Shown: positions 17,386-26,909 of the stretch, piece after piece | Layout of the letters: the number at the start of each line of letters is the position of its first letter | Position numbering within the stretch: the stretch's first letter is position 1 | Source of the DNA: Clostridium grantii DSM 8605 | Lineage (GTDB): Bacteria > Bacillota > Clostridia > Clostridiales > Clostridiaceae | Direction: 5' to 3' | Length of the DNA stretch: 64,000 nucleotides | Assembly: GCF_900129965.1 (NCBI RefSeq) | Contig: NZ_FQXM01000008.1 | Coordinates: 1-64,000 of the forward strand | Notes under the pieces: generated by a model | What the model was told of the DNA's origin: nothing | Seen by the model: only the letters and a program-made list of their open reading frames with translations | Database searches by the model: none | Translations under genes and position numbers: made by a program

Positions 17386-17550
17386 ATGTATAATGCACCT
17401 CATTCACCAAAAAAAGCTACAAAAAAAAATAATGATAATAAATCAGACAGATTAAATCCAAACTCTAAAAGCTATGAAATGACACAAAAAGGTATGGTTA
17501 ATAGAGTAGATGCACCGAATAATACTACTAAGAATAATAAAAGTAAATAA
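17386..17550 (+). CDS. Small Lys/Asn-rich hydrophilic protein (54 aa)
   Basis: ATG at 17386 follows AAAGGAGAT with good spacing. The protein starts MYNAPHSPKKATKK and is dominated by Lys, Asn, Ser and Thr with almost no hydrophobic core, so it is probably disordered. I do not recognise a family. The composition resembles small acid-soluble or other minor spore proteins of clostridia, but this is only a suggestion. A second protein of this type follows 81 bases downstream. Confidence 0.6.
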   Translation: MYNAPHSPKKATKKNNDNKSDRLNPNSKSYEMTQKGMVNRVDAPNNTTKNNKSK

Positions 17551-17631
17551 TAAACTAAAATTTGATGAATAATTCTTTACTTTACGCTAATACTAACTAT
17601 TGTAAAATTCAACATACAAAGGAGATAATAT

Positions 17632-17739
17632 ATGGCTAAGCAAGGAACTAAAAGACCTTCTGCTGAAGAAAATCAAAAGGGTCAATTTAATAAAAAACAC
17701 AAAGGAAAAAATCCTAAGATGGTTCAAGAAACAAAATAA
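17632..17739 (+). CDS. Small basic hydrophilic protein (35 aa)
   Basis: ATG at 17632 follows AAAGGAGATAATAT. The peptide starts MAKQGTKRPSAEENQKGQ and continues Lys/Gly/Asn-rich to a TAA at 17739. A strong terminator follows 10 bases later, which supports a real transcribed unit. The family is unknown. Similar composition is seen in the micro-proteins at 46672-46800 and 54768-54914. Confidence 0.6.
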   Translation: MAKQGTKRPSAEENQKGQFNKKHKGKNPKMVQETK

Positions 17740-17749
17740 TTTTATTCTC

Positions 17750-17777
17750 AAAATGACCAGTATTTGCTGGTCATTTT
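17750..17777 (+). terminator. Terminator after the two small hydrophilic genes
   Basis: Hairpin AAAATGACCAG (17750-17760) with CTGGTCATTTT (17767-17777), followed by AATTTTTCC. Confidence 0.88.
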
Positions 17778-17827
17778 AATTTTTCCTAACACTTATTTTA
17801 AAAGCAATTATAATTATGGTATAATTC

Positions 17828-17932
17828 TATAGGGTTCCCATTGTGAAACTTAATTTATACTTGTTTCAAAAGCTCCATTTTTTGGGAGTTTTGAGGCATG
17901 TATAAATTAATAGTTGAACTGGGATACCTATA
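17828..17932. repeat. Palindromic dispersed repeat, copy C (105 bp)
   Basis: Same length and nearly the same sequence as copy A (5361-5465), differing mainly in the inner loop and at GGTTCC versus GGAACC. The outer arms pair over about 30 bases and an inner hairpin is AGCTCC/GGGAGT. It lies 29 bases before the DnaQ-like gene, so transcription through it would give a long structured leader. Confidence 0.85.
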
Positions 17933-17961
17933 AATTCAAATCATAATAAAGGAGAATACTT

Positions 17962-18573
17962 ATGAAAAGCGTTTTTATAGATACAGAAACAACTGGAATT
18001 AATCCTGGTAAAATAGTTCAATTGACTTATATAATAGAAGAAAATAAAGTTTTTACTGAAGCTAAGAATTTCTTTTTTATGATTGAAGATGGAGAGATGG
18101 AAGCTGGTGCTGAAAAAGTTCATGGCTTTAGTGTGGACAAACTGGTCACTCTTTCTAAAGGAAGAATATTTGAGGATTCAATAGATGAAATAATCGAGGA
18201 CTTAACTGATTGTATTTTTATTGCTCATAATGTTAAGTTTGATAAAAAGTTTGTAGATGCCGAACTTAAAAGGCTTAACTTAAAATTGCCTTTCAATAAA
18301 GAATTTTGTACAATGAAATATTTTAAAGACATTGTAGAACTTCCTTCAAGAGATGGAAGAGGTTTTAAAAATCCAAAACTATCAGAAGTGGTTAAGTATT
18401 ACAATTTAGACTCTAATGATATTCTAAAAACCACAAAGAAACTATTTCATACCAACGAAGTTTCTTTCCATGATGCAAGATTCGATACCACCGCTATGTA
18501 TATGTGTTGTTTATTATCTCAAAATAGGCCAATGCTTGTAATAGAAGAATATGACCAAACAAATCTTTTTTAA
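17962..18573 (+). CDS. DnaQ-type 3'-5' exonuclease
   Basis: A 203-residue single DEDDh exonuclease domain. Motif I is FIDTETTGINPG (Asp and Glu metal ligands), motif II is IAHNVKFDKKFVDAEL, and motif III is FHDARFDTTAMY, with the His five residues before the Asp. Such stand-alone domains resemble the proofreading subunit of polymerase III or small DNA/RNA trimming nucleases. It is monocistronic here, with RBS AAAGGAG before ATG at 17962. The exact substrate is unknown. Confidence 0.88.
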   Translation: MKSVFIDTETTGINPGKIVQLTYIIEENKVFTEAKNFFFMIEDGEMEAGAEKVHGFSVDKLVTLSKGRIFEDSIDEIIEDLTDCIFIAHNVKFDKKFVDAELKRLNLKLPFNKEFCTMKYFKDIVELPSRDGRGFKNPKLSEVVKYYNLDSNDILKTTKKLFHTNEVSFHDARFDTTAMYMCCLLSQNRPMLVIEEYDQTNLF

Positions 18574-19026
18574 TCTTGCTTTTGGGTAAAATGTATTCAA
18601 TTACAAACTGTGCTATTCAGTCATCTTTTTTTGAGTTGCTTGGATAGCATTCTATTTATAGCTTAATTATCATTTGTAAATATACCTATGAAAACTCTTT
18701 CCTTTAAAAATGAGCTTTTTATCAAGTATGTAAATTTCTAATTTTTAAGAATTACCTCTTGCAAATCCGAAGTTTTTTTGGTAATATATATTCATACCCA
18801 TAGAAAAGGTTTTCTAGGTTGATTTATACCCATCTCACTTTCACAAAATCATTTTTTTGGACAATACCCCCATTATTATGTATTTGTGTAGAAAACCTTT
18901 TCCTTTTTGTTTTTATTTATTATATTTGAGTATACTATAGGTATATCACTGTGAAACTTAATATTATCTTGTTAGTCTTCCACCTTATGTGGGATAAAAT
19001 ATATACTAATTTTTAAGGGGGATATT
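18574..19026. other. Intergenic stretch with a long inverted repeat and a repeat-family half copy
   Basis: No protein gene seen. A 14-bp perfect inverted repeat (GAAAAGGTTTTCTA at 18803-18816 and its complement at 18889-18902) spans 100 bases and is followed by T-rich sequence; it could be a terminator-like fold or a small inserted element. At 18936-18973 the sequence TATAGGTAT...CTGTGAAACTTAAT matches the left arm of the 105-bp palindromic repeats, a half copy. The rest probably holds the galT promoter. Confidence 0.5.
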
Positions 19027-20529
19027 ATGAATATTAATTTTGAAATTGAAAGATTAATTCAATATGCTTTACATACTAACTTAATAACTGAGAGTGATAA
19101 AATATATTCTCGAAATAGAGTTTTATCTATATTAAATTTAGACAGTAGTGAAGAAGTTACAGTTGACTTAAACTCTGAATATAATCTTTCTGATATTTTA
19201 GATAACATACTTAATTGGAGCTTTGAAAATAATCTTTTAGAAAGTAATTCTCCAGTTTATAGAGATTTATTGGATGCTGAAATTATGAATTGTTTTATGC
19301 CAAGACCTTCAGAAGTTATTAATACTTTTAATGTAAAATACTCTTCAAACCCTGAATCCGCTACTGATTATTTCTATAATTTAAGCATAGCTTCAAATTA
19401 TATTAGAAAAGATAGAATTGACAAAAATATTGTCTGGAAGGCTCCAACTGAATATGGAGAGTTAGATATTACAATAAATCTATCAAAGCCTGAAAAAGAT
19501 CCCAAAGCAATTGCTGCCGCTAAAAATATGAAGTCAACCTCTTATCCTTTATGCTTATTGTGTAAAGAAAATGAAGGTTATAAAGGCCGTGTAAATCACC
19601 CTTCAAGAGGTAATCATAGAATTATACCTATTGAGCTAACAAAAACCCAGTGGTTTATACAATATTCCCCATATGTGTATTATAATGAACACTGTATTGT
19701 TTTCAAAGGTGCTCATGAACCAATGATAATAAATAAATCATCTTTCGATAGATTACTAGAATTCACTGAATTATTTCCTCATTACTTTGTAGGTTCTAAT
19801 GCAGATTTGCCAATAGTTGGTGGTTCAATTTTATCTCATGACCATTTTCAAGGTGGCCATTATACTTTTGCAATGGAAACTGCTCCAATAGAAAGAAAAG
19901 TTGAACTTAAAAGTTTTCCAACTATAGAAGCTGGAATTGTAAAATGGCCAATGTCTGTTTTAAGAATAAGTTCTGAAAATAGAGAACTTTTATCTGAAGC
20001 TGCTGGCATTATTTTAAATAAATGGAGAGCATATAGCGATGAATCAGTAGATGTTTTGGCATTTACAAACGAAACTCCTCACAATACAATAACTCCAATA
20101 GCTAGAAGAAGAGGAAATCTCTACGAACTAGACTTAGTACTTAGAAATAATAGAACTAGTGATGAACATCCCCTTGGAATTTTCCATCCTCATGATGAAG
20201 TTCACCACATAAAAAAAGAAAATATAGGATTAATAGAAGTAATGGGTCTTGCGGTTTTACCTGCTAGACTTGAAACTGAATTAAGTGATTTATCTGCTTA
20301 CCTCATTGACAAAGAATTAATTCTAGAAGATGAAGAATTATTAAAACATGCTTCGTGGCTTTCATTATTAAGAGAAAAATATACTGTTTCTTCTGAAAAG
20401 GAAGCTATGGATGTTCTAAAAAAAGAAGTGGGTAAAAAATTCATGACTGTTTTAGAACATGCTGGTGTTTATAAAAGAGATGAAAAAGGCGAAAATGCTT
20501 TTGTAAAATTTGTGGAATCAATAAAATAG
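19027..20529 (+). CDS. galT: UDP-glucose-hexose-1-phosphate uridylyltransferase, class II
   Basis: 500 residues, the length of the Gram-positive class II GalT rather than the roughly 350-residue class I enzyme. It exchanges UMP between UDP-glucose and galactose 1-phosphate in the Leloir pathway. Visible are CLLCKENEGYKGRVNHPSRG and the active-site HDHFQGGHYTFAME region with the conserved His. The Leloir partners galK and galE are not adjacent. RBS AAGGGGG precedes ATG at 19027. Confidence 0.93.
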   Translation: MNINFEIERLIQYALHTNLITESDKIYSRNRVLSILNLDSSEEVTVDLNSEYNLSDILDNILNWSFENNLLESNSPVYRDLLDAEIMNCFMPRPSEVINTFNVKYSSNPESATDYFYNLSIASNYIRKDRIDKNIVWKAPTEYGELDITINLSKPEKDPKAIAAAKNMKSTSYPLCLLCKENEGYKGRVNHPSRGNHRIIPIELTKTQWFIQYSPYVYYNEHCIVFKGAHEPMIINKSSFDRLLEFTELFPHYFVGSNADLPIVGGSILSHDHFQGGHYTFAMETAPIERKVELKSFPTIEAGIVKWPMSVLRISSENRELLSEAAGIILNKWRAYSDESVDVLAFTNETPHNTITPIARRRGNLYELDLVLRNNRTSDEHPLGIFHPHDEVHHIKKENIGLIEVMGLAVLPARLETELSDLSAYLIDKELILEDEELLKHASWLSLLREKYTVSSEKEAMDVLKKEVGKKFMTVLEHAGVYKRDEKGENAFVKFVESIK

Positions 20530-20546
20530 ATGCTATAAAAATTCAA

Positions 20547-20582
20547 AAAATCCTAACTATTTATTTAGTTAGGATTTTCTTT
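20547..20582 (+). terminator. Terminator of galT
   Basis: A 13-bp perfect stem (20547-20559 with 20566-20578) around TTTATT, ending in TTTTCTTTT. Confidence 0.92.
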
Positions 20583-20627
20583 TAATTGTATTTTAATTCA
20601 TCATTGAGAAAAATTGTGAACTAACTC

Positions 20628-20790
20628 GTAGGGGGCGGTTCCCACGCCGCTCCGCTATGCCTATAAATCACATATATAATATTGATAAAAAATACAAAAT
20701 ACAGAAAGTAGTATAATATTTTCATTACGATTTTACTGTAATTGTAATTTTATTAGGAAACAGCAGGCGGGCATGGAAACCCGCCCCTAC
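20628..20790. mobile_element. MITE-like element with GC-rich terminal inverted repeats
   Basis: About 163 bp. The left end (from 20628) is GTAGGGGGCGGTTCCCACGC and the right end, read from 20790 inward, is GTAGGGGCGGGTTTCCATGC. These imperfect inverted repeats of about 24 bases are very GC-rich against the AT-rich surroundings and AT-rich interior. There is no ORF inside. It lies between the converging galT and antiporter operons. The family is not named here. Confidence 0.65.
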
Positions 20791-20829
20791 AAATAGTTTC
20801 TTCGTCTTTTAACTTTAATATCCTTTAAA

Positions 20830-22884
20830 TCAAATAATCATCACAACCAAAAATACTATCAAGACTATGGCAAATATAAAAATAGAATAATTAACGCTGT
20901 TAAAGGTAGTTCTTGCTTTCTTAACTCCCTCTTTTATATTTACAATTAATTTTTCTTCCCCTTCTAATATGTGTGTGATATATTCCACATCTTTTTCTGA
21001 ATATAAGTTTTTGTTCATTTCAGAAAAATTTAATTTTACGTTTAGGTTTTTTCCAACCATTTTTTTTACTTTACTATACCCTCTTTTACTCATATCAATT
21101 TCTTTTTCACCAATTAATTCAACTGCATTTGAAGTTAATAAAGCTATAGTTGTTAAGCTTTCATCAACTATTTTAAGTAGTATTGATGAAACGATGATGA
21201 TTGCTCTTCCCAAGGGTCTATATACATGTACATTTAAGTTAAACCAATTAAGAGCTATATTTTCGTAGTACCAATGAATTCCCTGTCCTTTTCTTAAAAC
21301 TTTTCTAACAAAAATATAATAAATAACGACTCCTAATGAAATGGTAATTAAAGAGCTTTTTATATTTTCAAAATTATAAAATTCAAATTTTTCTAGTTTA
21401 TGAATCTCATCAAAGGAATAAGTAACTTTATCTAGTATATTCATTATAAATTGTGGATTTAAACCTATAAATATAATCAATCCACCTAAAATAATCATTG
21501 GCATTAAAGCCCTCTTTGTTATTTTAGCTTTTATATTTTCAATATCATGATCACTTTCTTCTACAAAAACTGCAATAAATATTTTCATCAAATAAGCTAC
21601 CGTAAAAGCTGAACTAATGATAAACACAGCCTCACCTAAATAAAACAATCCCCCATATATATGAGTTGCTTCACTTAAAGCATGATGTAGCAAAGTTTTA
21701 CTAGCAAAACCTGAAAATCCTGGCAACCCAATAATAGCGCATAATCCAATAAAAAACACCATTTTTAATCTTTTTTGTTTTATTCCGAATCCACCTATTT
21801 TATTTATACTTAATTCATGAAGCACCATATAAACCAAACCTGCCCCTAAAAAAAGAAGTACTTTGTAAATAGCGTGATTTATAATATGAAATATACTTCC
21901 ATATAAAGCAATAGCTTTATGCTCTCCTAAAAAACCCATTAAAGCTATACCAACTAATATATACCCCATTTGGCTCATTGAACTATAAGCCAAAATCCGC
22001 TTGATATTTCTTTGGAAAATAGCTAGTAAACCACCTGTAAACATAGTTATAAATCCTAATATCAATACAACCGTGGAAACTACTAAATCTCCTTCTAACA
22101 TAAACTCAGTTATAATAAGTATGCCATATATTCCTGTTTTAAGTAGTATTCCTGATAGTATTGCTGAAGCTGGTGCTGGTGATGCCGGATGAGCTTTCGG
22201 CAACCAAACATGTAATGGAAACATTCCAGCTTTTACTCCAAATCCAAATATCATAAGTCCAGATATTAAATACTTAACACTTCCTATTTCCTGAAACTTA
22301 TAATGAATTTCACTTATTACCAATGTGCCAGTGTAATCATAAACCAAGAATAATCCCATAAGAAGAACAAGTCCCCCTATTACTGCCATGGTTATATAAG
22401 TGTCTCCAGCATCATGAGCATAAACATCTTCATCATGAATAACTAATGGATAAGTAGTTAAAGACATAATTTCGAAAAATGTGAATAAATTTAGCAAATT
22501 CTCTGATAAAAATATTCCTATTGTACTCCACAGGGTTAACATAAAGAATAAATAGTATCTATTTCTATTTTTATAACTAATTAAATATTGAGTTGAATAT
22601 ATAGTTACTAAAAACCAAATAAAACTTGTTAACCACACAAAAACATATCTAAATACATCAACCTTTAAATAAAGCCCTGTCCCCATTATATAATCCACTT
22701 TAATCTCTACAGGAGAAACAGTTACAAACTTCCATAAAGCCATAACAGCTGCAAATGTGATTCCTGTCATTAAAACATTAAAAATATCTCTATATTTTTC
22801 ATTTCTTAGTCCAATTAAAAATCCTATAGCAGACCCAAACAGTGGAAATATCATTATAAAAATCAATAAACTTATTTCATTCAT
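20830..22884 (-). CDS. Proton-conducting membrane subunit, NuoL/MrpA-N-like, with long C-terminal extension
   Basis: 684 residues, polytopic. It belongs to the family of antiporter-like subunits of complex I, Mrp and membrane-bound hydrogenases. Diagnostic is FGVKAGMFPLHVWLPKAHP, with the conserved Lys and His of the ion path; also FFEIMSLTTYPLVI. The C-terminal 150 residues hold a further amphipathic/hydrophilic part and a final helix. It is the last and largest gene of the ten-gene operon and starts 24 bases after the previous one. MrpA in typical operons is fused to the D/E domains; here those are separate genes upstream. Confidence 0.87.
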   Translation of the reverse strand: MNEISLLIFIMIFPLFGSAIGFLIGLRNEKYRDIFNVLMTGITFAAVMALWKFVTVSPVEIKVDYIMGTGLYLKVDVFRYVFVWLTSFIWFLVTIYSTQYLISYKNRNRYYLFFMLTLWSTIGIFLSENLLNLFTFFEIMSLTTYPLVIHDEDVYAHDAGDTYITMAVIGGLVLLMGLFLVYDYTGTLVISEIHYKFQEIGSVKYLISGLMIFGFGVKAGMFPLHVWLPKAHPASPAPASAILSGILLKTGIYGILIITEFMLEGDLVVSTVVLILGFITMFTGGLLAIFQRNIKRILAYSSMSQMGYILVGIALMGFLGEHKAIALYGSIFHIINHAIYKVLLFLGAGLVYMVLHELSINKIGGFGIKQKRLKMVFFIGLCAIIGLPGFSGFASKTLLHHALSEATHIYGGLFYLGEAVFIISSAFTVAYLMKIFIAVFVEESDHDIENIKAKITKRALMPMIILGGLIIFIGLNPQFIMNILDKVTYSFDEIHKLEKFEFYNFENIKSSLITISLGVVIYYIFVRKVLRKGQGIHWYYENIALNWFNLNVHVYRPLGRAIIIVSSILLKIVDESLTTIALLTSNAVELIGEKEIDMSKRGYSKVKKMVGKNLNVKLNFSEMNKNLYSEKDVEYITHILEGEEKLIVNIKEGVKKARTTFNSVNYSIFIFAIVLIVFLVVMII

Positions 22885-22908
22885 GTCATCACCTCTCTTA
22901 ATTCATAA

Positions 22909-24360
22909 TCATAATACAGCTTGAGCTATTTCCCTTAAATAGTCTATTACTAAATTAGGAAATAGACCTAGAAGTATGGTTATTATTGTGATTGATACTA
23001 TAGGTATAAGCATTTTAAGTGGTGCTTCTTTTATAACTCCTTCTTCAAAATCTCCTTTTTTGAAAAAGGCCGCTGAAACTACTGGCATTAAATACAATGC
23101 CGTAAGTAATGCACTGACCAATAAAATAATTGGGAAAATAATTTTTCCTACATGTAAACCCCCAATTGCTAAAAACCATTTTGATACAAATCCATTTGTT
23201 GGAGGTATACCTATAAGTGATATAGACGAAATAGCAAAACACCACATAGTTATAGGCATTCTTTTGCCAATACCATTTATTTCACTTATCTTTGTTTTAT
23301 GGGTTGTATACATAATTGCACCAGCACAAAAGAACAATGTTATTTTTATTACAGCATGATTTATTAAATGTAATAAACCACCTATCAAAGCATCTTCATT
23401 TAATAAAACAATTCCTAGTAATATATATCCCAGCTGAGATATTGTTGAGTATGCTAATCTTTTTTTCAAATTATCTTGATGTAATGCTAAAAATGATCCC
23501 ATCAATATAGTAAGTCCAATAAATACGCTTATTATTAATTGCCCTCCCGAATCTTCTATTGCTTTTGCGCCAAATATAAAATAACACATTCTAACCAAAG
23601 CAAATATTCCTGATTTCACAACTGCTACTGCATGAAGTAAAGAACTAACTGGCGTAGGCGCTACCATGGCTGAAGGTAACCAAGAGTGAAAAGGCACTAG
23701 CGCTGCTTTAACACCAAAACCCATAAACATTACCACAAAAGTAACTAATACAATTTCATTGTCTAAATTTGTTAAGTTAGATAAAATTCCCCCTGGCAAG
23801 AAACTCAAATCATTGGTCAAGCTAAACAATAATATCATTCCTACAAGTACAAGAGAAGCTCCACCAAATGAATATATTAAATATTTTTTACCTGCTTTTA
23901 ATGCTTGTTTACTACCATTATGGATAACCAAAGGAAAAGTACATAAGGTTAAAAACTCATAGAAAAAATACAAAGTAATTAAATTTCCTGAAAATGCTAT
24001 ACCTAAGGTTACTCCTAAAGTAATTGAGAAGAACATAAAAAATCTATCTTCTTTTCCTTCATGTTTCATATATTCCATAGCATATAAAGCTGTAAATATC
24101 CATAATACTGATACTAAAAGTGCAAACATAATGCCCAACTTATCCACTTTAAAATAAATTTGCAAAAATTCATTTAATTTAAATAAGTGAAATTCTCTTA
24201 CCCCTAAATATTTCAAAACAAATACAACAAAGAAAAAGTTAGAAGTTATTCCTATCCCCATTATATAATTTCTTATTTTTTCCTTTGGTTTTAGTAAAAA
24301 TATCAAAACCGCTAATGCTGACGGAAATAAAACCGGCAACAAAATCCAAATGCTGTTCAA
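22909..24360 (-). CDS. Antiporter-like subunit, MrpD/NuoN type (second copy)
   Basis: 483 residues, about 14 membrane helices. The family signature FGVKAALVPFHSWLPSAMVAP and the downstream LAYSTISQLGYILLG are clear. It is a paralogue of the 488-residue protein encoded next to it. Standard Mrp operons have one MrpA and one MrpD; an extra copy makes three antiporter-like modules here. It starts 15 bases after the previous gene. Confidence 0.88.
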   Translation of the reverse strand: MNSIWILLPVLFPSALAVLIFLLKPKEKIRNYIMGIGITSNFFFVVFVLKYLGVREFHLFKLNEFLQIYFKVDKLGIMFALLVSVLWIFTALYAMEYMKHEGKEDRFFMFFSITLGVTLGIAFSGNLITLYFFYEFLTLCTFPLVIHNGSKQALKAGKKYLIYSFGGASLVLVGMILLFSLTNDLSFLPGGILSNLTNLDNEIVLVTFVVMFMGFGVKAALVPFHSWLPSAMVAPTPVSSLLHAVAVVKSGIFALVRMCYFIFGAKAIEDSGGQLIISVFIGLTILMGSFLALHQDNLKKRLAYSTISQLGYILLGIVLLNEDALIGGLLHLINHAVIKITLFFCAGAIMYTTHKTKISEINGIGKRMPITMWCFAISSISLIGIPPTNGFVSKWFLAIGGLHVGKIIFPIILLVSALLTALYLMPVVSAAFFKKGDFEEGVIKEAPLKMLIPIVSITIITILLGLFPNLVIDYLREIAQAVL

Positions 24361-24375
24361 TTTCCACGCCTCCTT

Positions 24376-25842
24376 TTAACTTAATCCAATTTCTATTAAT
24401 GAAATTATTCCCTTAGAAGCTATTCCAACATAAACCATAGCTATAATAAGCATGATAACCGGAAGAATTGTTTTAAGTTCCATTGCCTTTGATTTATATA
24501 CTTTATCCTTCAAATTTTCTTCTCCAAAAAAACCATTTATAACAATAGGCAAATAATATACTGCATTCAACAAACTAGATGCCACAATAATAAGAATCAA
24601 CAATAAATTTCCTGATTCTATTGATGCTAATGCTAAATACCATTTACTAATAAAACCAGGTAGAACTGGTATTCCTACCATAGATAATGCCGCCATTAAA
24701 AATAAAAATAATGCTACTGGCATTTCTTTTCCTATACCTTTTAAATCTTCAATATTCTTGTATCCCGAATTGTGAATTACCGCACCCGAAAGCAAAAATA
24801 AAGCTGATTTTGTTACTGCATGCCCTATCATATGATATATTGCTATTGTAAATCCTAGTTGAGTTCCAATACCTATTCCAAAGAAAATATACCCCATTTG
24901 TGCCACACTAGAATAAGCAATAACTCTTTTTAATTCCTTTTGAAAAATTGCTAAAATTGAACCAAGTACCATTCCTGCGCCACCTAAAATCATCACAATT
25001 CTAAGCACTGGAAATTCATTTATTATTTCAAGTCCAAAGACTCTATAAAAAATCTTTATTAATAGATACACGTACCCTTTTAAAACTAAAGAAGATAAAA
25101 TTGCTGAAGATGTTGTAGGTGCTGATGAATGGGCATCTGGTAACCAGGAGTGTAATGGAAACATTGCTGATTTTACTCCAAGTCCAATGGTAAATAACCC
25201 CAAAGCAATTAAAATAGCATCTGGATAATTTGTATAAACTTTCATCAAAGTTTCATGCATATAAGTTAAATTTAACTGGCCTGTTATTGAATACATAAAT
25301 GCAATTGCCATTAATAATAATCCTGATCCTAAACTGCTCATAATTAGATATTTTAATGTGGCTTTAATATTTTCTTTCTTATCTTTAACAACAATTATTC
25401 CACATGAAGCTATTGTTCCTATTTCTACAAATACAAAAGCATTAAAAATATCATTTGTGTATAAAAGCCCTAGCAAAGAAGCTATTAATATATTTACAAG
25501 AAGATAATAAAAACTCATTCTGCTTTCTTTTATATCTTTATCTATGCTATAAACAGAAAACCATCCTATCATCACTGCTACAAATGAAAATACCGTTGCT
25601 AATAAAACCTCAATATTTCCCACATAAAATTCAATTCCTATAGGACCACCAAAGTGTCCTACATTATATATATATGCTCCATTATTATTTACAAAGTCAA
25701 ATACTATAAAAGAAAGAAAAAATACAACAATCAATGAAATTAAACTTAACGCTTTTATAATTCCTTTATTTTTTATTAAAGGCATTATAAACGAAGTAAT
25801 AAACAATATTAAAATCGAAATTAATGGCAAACTTTCTATCAT
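24376..25842 (-). CDS. Antiporter-like subunit, MrpD/MbhH type (first copy)
   Basis: 488 residues. Motifs GLGVKSAMFPLHSWLPDAHS and VIAYSSVAQMGYIFFG, with conserved Lys and His on broken helices, mark an H+/Na+ channel module. It follows the mnhC-like gene by 3 bases (stop 25846, start 25842), indicating tight coupling. It is the nearest match in this operon to canonical MrpD. Confidence 0.9.
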   Translation of the reverse strand: MIESLPLISILILFITSFIMPLIKNKGIIKALSLISLIVVFFLSFIVFDFVNNNGAYIYNVGHFGGPIGIEFYVGNIEVLLATVFSFVAVMIGWFSVYSIDKDIKESRMSFYYLLVNILIASLLGLLYTNDIFNAFVFVEIGTIASCGIIVVKDKKENIKATLKYLIMSSLGSGLLLMAIAFMYSITGQLNLTYMHETLMKVYTNYPDAILIALGLFTIGLGVKSAMFPLHSWLPDAHSSAPTTSSAILSSLVLKGYVYLLIKIFYRVFGLEIINEFPVLRIVMILGGAGMVLGSILAIFQKELKRVIAYSSVAQMGYIFFGIGIGTQLGFTIAIYHMIGHAVTKSALFLLSGAVIHNSGYKNIEDLKGIGKEMPVALFLFLMAALSMVGIPVLPGFISKWYLALASIESGNLLLILIIVASSLLNAVYYLPIVINGFFGEENLKDKVYKSKAMELKTILPVIMLIIAMVYVGIASKGIISLIEIGLS

Positions 25843-25845
25843 ATC

Positions 25846-26205
25846 CTATCCCCCCATTTTCATTATTTGGTCAAGTTCAATAGTACCGTAGTGTTCATAT
25901 ACTTTGATAGTTATTGAAAGTGCAAAAGCTGTTATACTTACAGCTACAACAATACCTGTAAGCATTAAAGCTGTTGGTATTGGGTTTACAAAATTTGTAG
26001 TTTTACTATTAACATCCAGTATTATAGGTGCTTCTGCTCCTTGAATATAGCCTTTTGCTATAAAAAACAAAAATACAGCAGTATCCATTATATTCATTCC
26101 AATTATTTTTTTTATAAGATTATTGTGAAGTAGTAGTATAGCAAATCCAATTCCGAATAATACTATAGCTGCAACTTCGTAATAATTTGTAATCAATCTC
26201 TCCAT
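25846..26205 (-). CDS. mnhC: Antiporter subunit MnhC/NuoK-like
   Basis: 119 residues and three membrane helices, the size of MrpC and NuoK. The NPIPTALMLTGIVVAVSITAFAL segment is typical of the family. The start was moved to ATG 26205 because GAAGGAGAAG is correctly spaced there; a longer frame to 26235 begins inside the upstream gene with a hydrophilic head. Confidence 0.88.
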   Translation of the reverse strand: MERLITNYYEVAAIVLFGIGFAILLLHNNLIKKIIGMNIMDTAVFLFFIAKGYIQGAEAPIILDVNSKTTNFVNPIPTALMLTGIVVAVSITAFALSITIKVYEHYGTIELDQIMKMGG

Positions 26206-26206
26206 T

Positions 26207-26626
26207 TTAAACTTCTCCTTCACTGAATAAAGCATAAAATATATACATAGTTATTGATACAACAATGCCTACTAATATATTCAAGGGTAGAAGATACTTT
26301 CCGCTAAATACTTTTCCCGAAATTCCTATTCCAGGTTCTGGCAAATTAAGATGACTTCCTCCTATAAGAAAACTATATCCCTTAAGAACCCCGTATATTA
26401 TTAATGAAATACAAATTACTTTCATCAATCGGCTGTAAGAAAGTTTTTTTTGAGCTTCTTTCATACCAAAAACTATTCTATACAATATAAAACTTGTTCC
26501 AATAACAGTTCCCCCTGCAAATCCACCACCTGGACTTAAATGTCCATGAAATATAATATATATACCAAAGATTTGTATAAAAGGAATTACGATTTTACTT
26601 GTTTCTTTTAAAATAGTATCCTTCAT
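26207..26626 (-). CDS. mnhB: Antiporter subunit MnhB-like
   Basis: 139 residues and four helices. The conserved FGIYIIFHGHLSPGGGFAGG segment identifies the MnhB/MbhF family. ATG at 26626 follows AAGGAGAGCTGAA; the in-frame ATG at 26644 lies before that ribosome binding site. The gene starts one base past the stop of the mbhE-like gene. Confidence 0.92.
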   Translation of the reverse strand: MKDTILKETSKIVIPFIQIFGIYIIFHGHLSPGGGFAGGTVIGTSFILYRIVFGMKEAQKKLSYSRLMKVICISLIIYGVLKGYSFLIGGSHLNLPEPGIGISGKVFSGKYLLPLNILVGIVVSITMYIFYALFSEGEV

Positions 26627-26627
26627 T

Positions 26628-26909
26628 TCAGCTCTCCTTATCATCTTTTTTTAGAACTATTAACACTGTAATGGCAGCTGTAAACAAAACACTAGCTTCT
26701 ACAAAAGTATCAAAAGCCCTATAATCTAGTATAATTCCTGTAACTATATTAGTAGCCCCCGTATCTTTCATGGTATTTTCAACATAATAATCATAAACTT
26801 CATTATTAGCCGGATTATCTTTTTTTCCGAATTCTGGCAAGTCCATAACTCCCATTAATAATATAGAAATTAAACTAATAGCAATAAGAATAGAAAATAT
26901 TTTTTTCAT
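26628..26909 (-). CDS. MbhE-like subunit (equivalent to the far C-terminus of MrpA)
   Basis: 93 residues: two helices around a hydrophilic loop. The segment ATNIVTGIILDYRAFDTFVE is the MbhE/MrpA-C signature (N.V..I..D.R..DT..E). In the seven-gene Mrp operons this is fused to MrpA; as a separate gene it matches archaeal Mbh/Mbs and some bacterial split operons. It overlaps the upstream gene by 4 bases. Confidence 0.85.
   Translation of the reverse strand: MKKIFSILIAISLISILLMGVMDLPEFGKKDNPANNEVYDYYVENTMKDTGATNIVTGIILDYRAFDTFVEASVLFTAAITVLIVLKKDDKES

Noticed and set aside
18803..18902. T-box or riboswitch upstream of galT
   Set aside because: The inverted repeat has a 72-base loop, no T-box sequence and no recognisable aptamer core.
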